From assembly GCF_963675905.1 (NCBI RefSeq), contig NZ_OY780936.1, positions 2,675,946-2,739,945 of the forward strand: DNA of 64,000 nucleotides, written 5' to 3'. Below are positions 63,913 through 64,000 of the stretch, piece by piece. Position numbers and translations under genes: made by a program. The stretch comes from an uncultured Bacteroides sp. GTDB taxonomy: Bacteria > Bacteroidota > Bacteroidia > Bacteroidales > Bacteroidaceae. Positions within the stretch are counted from its first letter, which is position 1. Every line of letters starts with the position of its first letter. The notes under the pieces were generated by a model. It was not told the DNA's origin, did no database searches, and was given only the letters and a program-made list of their open reading frames with translations.

Positions 63913-64000
63913 TTAGTATTCGTCTTTAACATTTACAATACGCACCGGTTGTGTTGCAGGAACCAAACCGGATTTAAGAATGATCATTTGTCCGCGATCT
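63913..64000 (-). CDS. C-terminal end of an unidentified gene (5' end outside window)
   Basis: The frame is open to the window edge and ends at TAA 63913-63915. The visible end is RGQMIILKSGLVPATQPVRI followed by VNVKDEY. I do not recognise the family. It shares strand with the TPR gene, 22 bp downstream, so they are likely co-transcribed. Confidence 0.55.
   Translation of the reverse strand, partial: DRGQMIILKSGLVPATQPVRIVNVKDEY

Overview
The window is chromosomal DNA from a member of the Bacteroidota, most likely the Bacteroidaceae (inference). Support comes from two SusC/SusD pairs, many promoter -7 boxes of the TAnnTTTG type, A-rich leaders in place of Shine-Dalgarno sites, a thrA-apgM-thrC operon, TamL/TamB, Bacteroidota-type RND-TolC fusions, and initiator tRNAs without an encoded CCA. 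No plasmid, phage or transposase gene was recognised.

Layout. 1-1137: a three-gene AT-rich cassette ending in an HNH-type protein, cut by the window edge. 1138-1874: non-coding DNA with two related long hairpins and three TGTACA-centred dyads. 1875-7070 (minus): the threonine operon, preceded by a short threonine-rich leader ORF. 7248-17147 (minus): two tandem SusC/SusD pairs closed by a strong terminator; the first SusC has an in-frame TAA in its signal peptide. 17853-24841 (plus): asparaginase, RadA, a flavoprotein, and a LuxR-type regulator next to a TonB-dependent receptor. 24994-28786 (minus): metA, a U32-family protein and a zinc-ribbon membrane protein. 28927-29024: four 22-bp repeats bounded by an inverted repeat. 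29176-30278 (plus): a DJ-1/PfpI-family protein and a small basic protein. 30290-36500 (minus): metal efflux adaptor, RND-TolC fusion and a His-rich exported protein. 36596-40684 (minus): M13 peptidase and ABC-F protein. 40882-43887 (plus): a BACON-type lipoprotein and a probable outer-membrane barrel. 43992-51815 (minus): nucleotidyltransferase, TamL and TamB. 51940-55814 (plus): YbjQ-like protein, cyclophilin, M16 peptidase, MATE transporter. 56083-57782: HAD hydrolase and, divergently, a tRNA-dihydrouridine synthase followed by a 328-bp tandem array that carries remnants of the dus 3' end. 58765-60815 (minus): TetR, FabG and RluA-type genes. 61036-61704: two initiator tRNA genes with duplicated promoters and terminators. 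62241-64000 (minus): a TPR protein and the 3' end of an unidentified gene.

Functional themes are amino-acid supply (Thr, Met, Asn), glycan or nutrient import at the outer membrane, envelope assembly (TamL/TamB), metal efflux, and RNA modification. Most of the content is core genome. The more unusual signals are in non-coding DNA: the thr leader, the paired hairpins, the 22-bp array, the dus-derived array, and dyads that sit on start codons. The broken SusC signal peptide and a signal-peptide-like segment inside the RND-TolC fusion also stand out.
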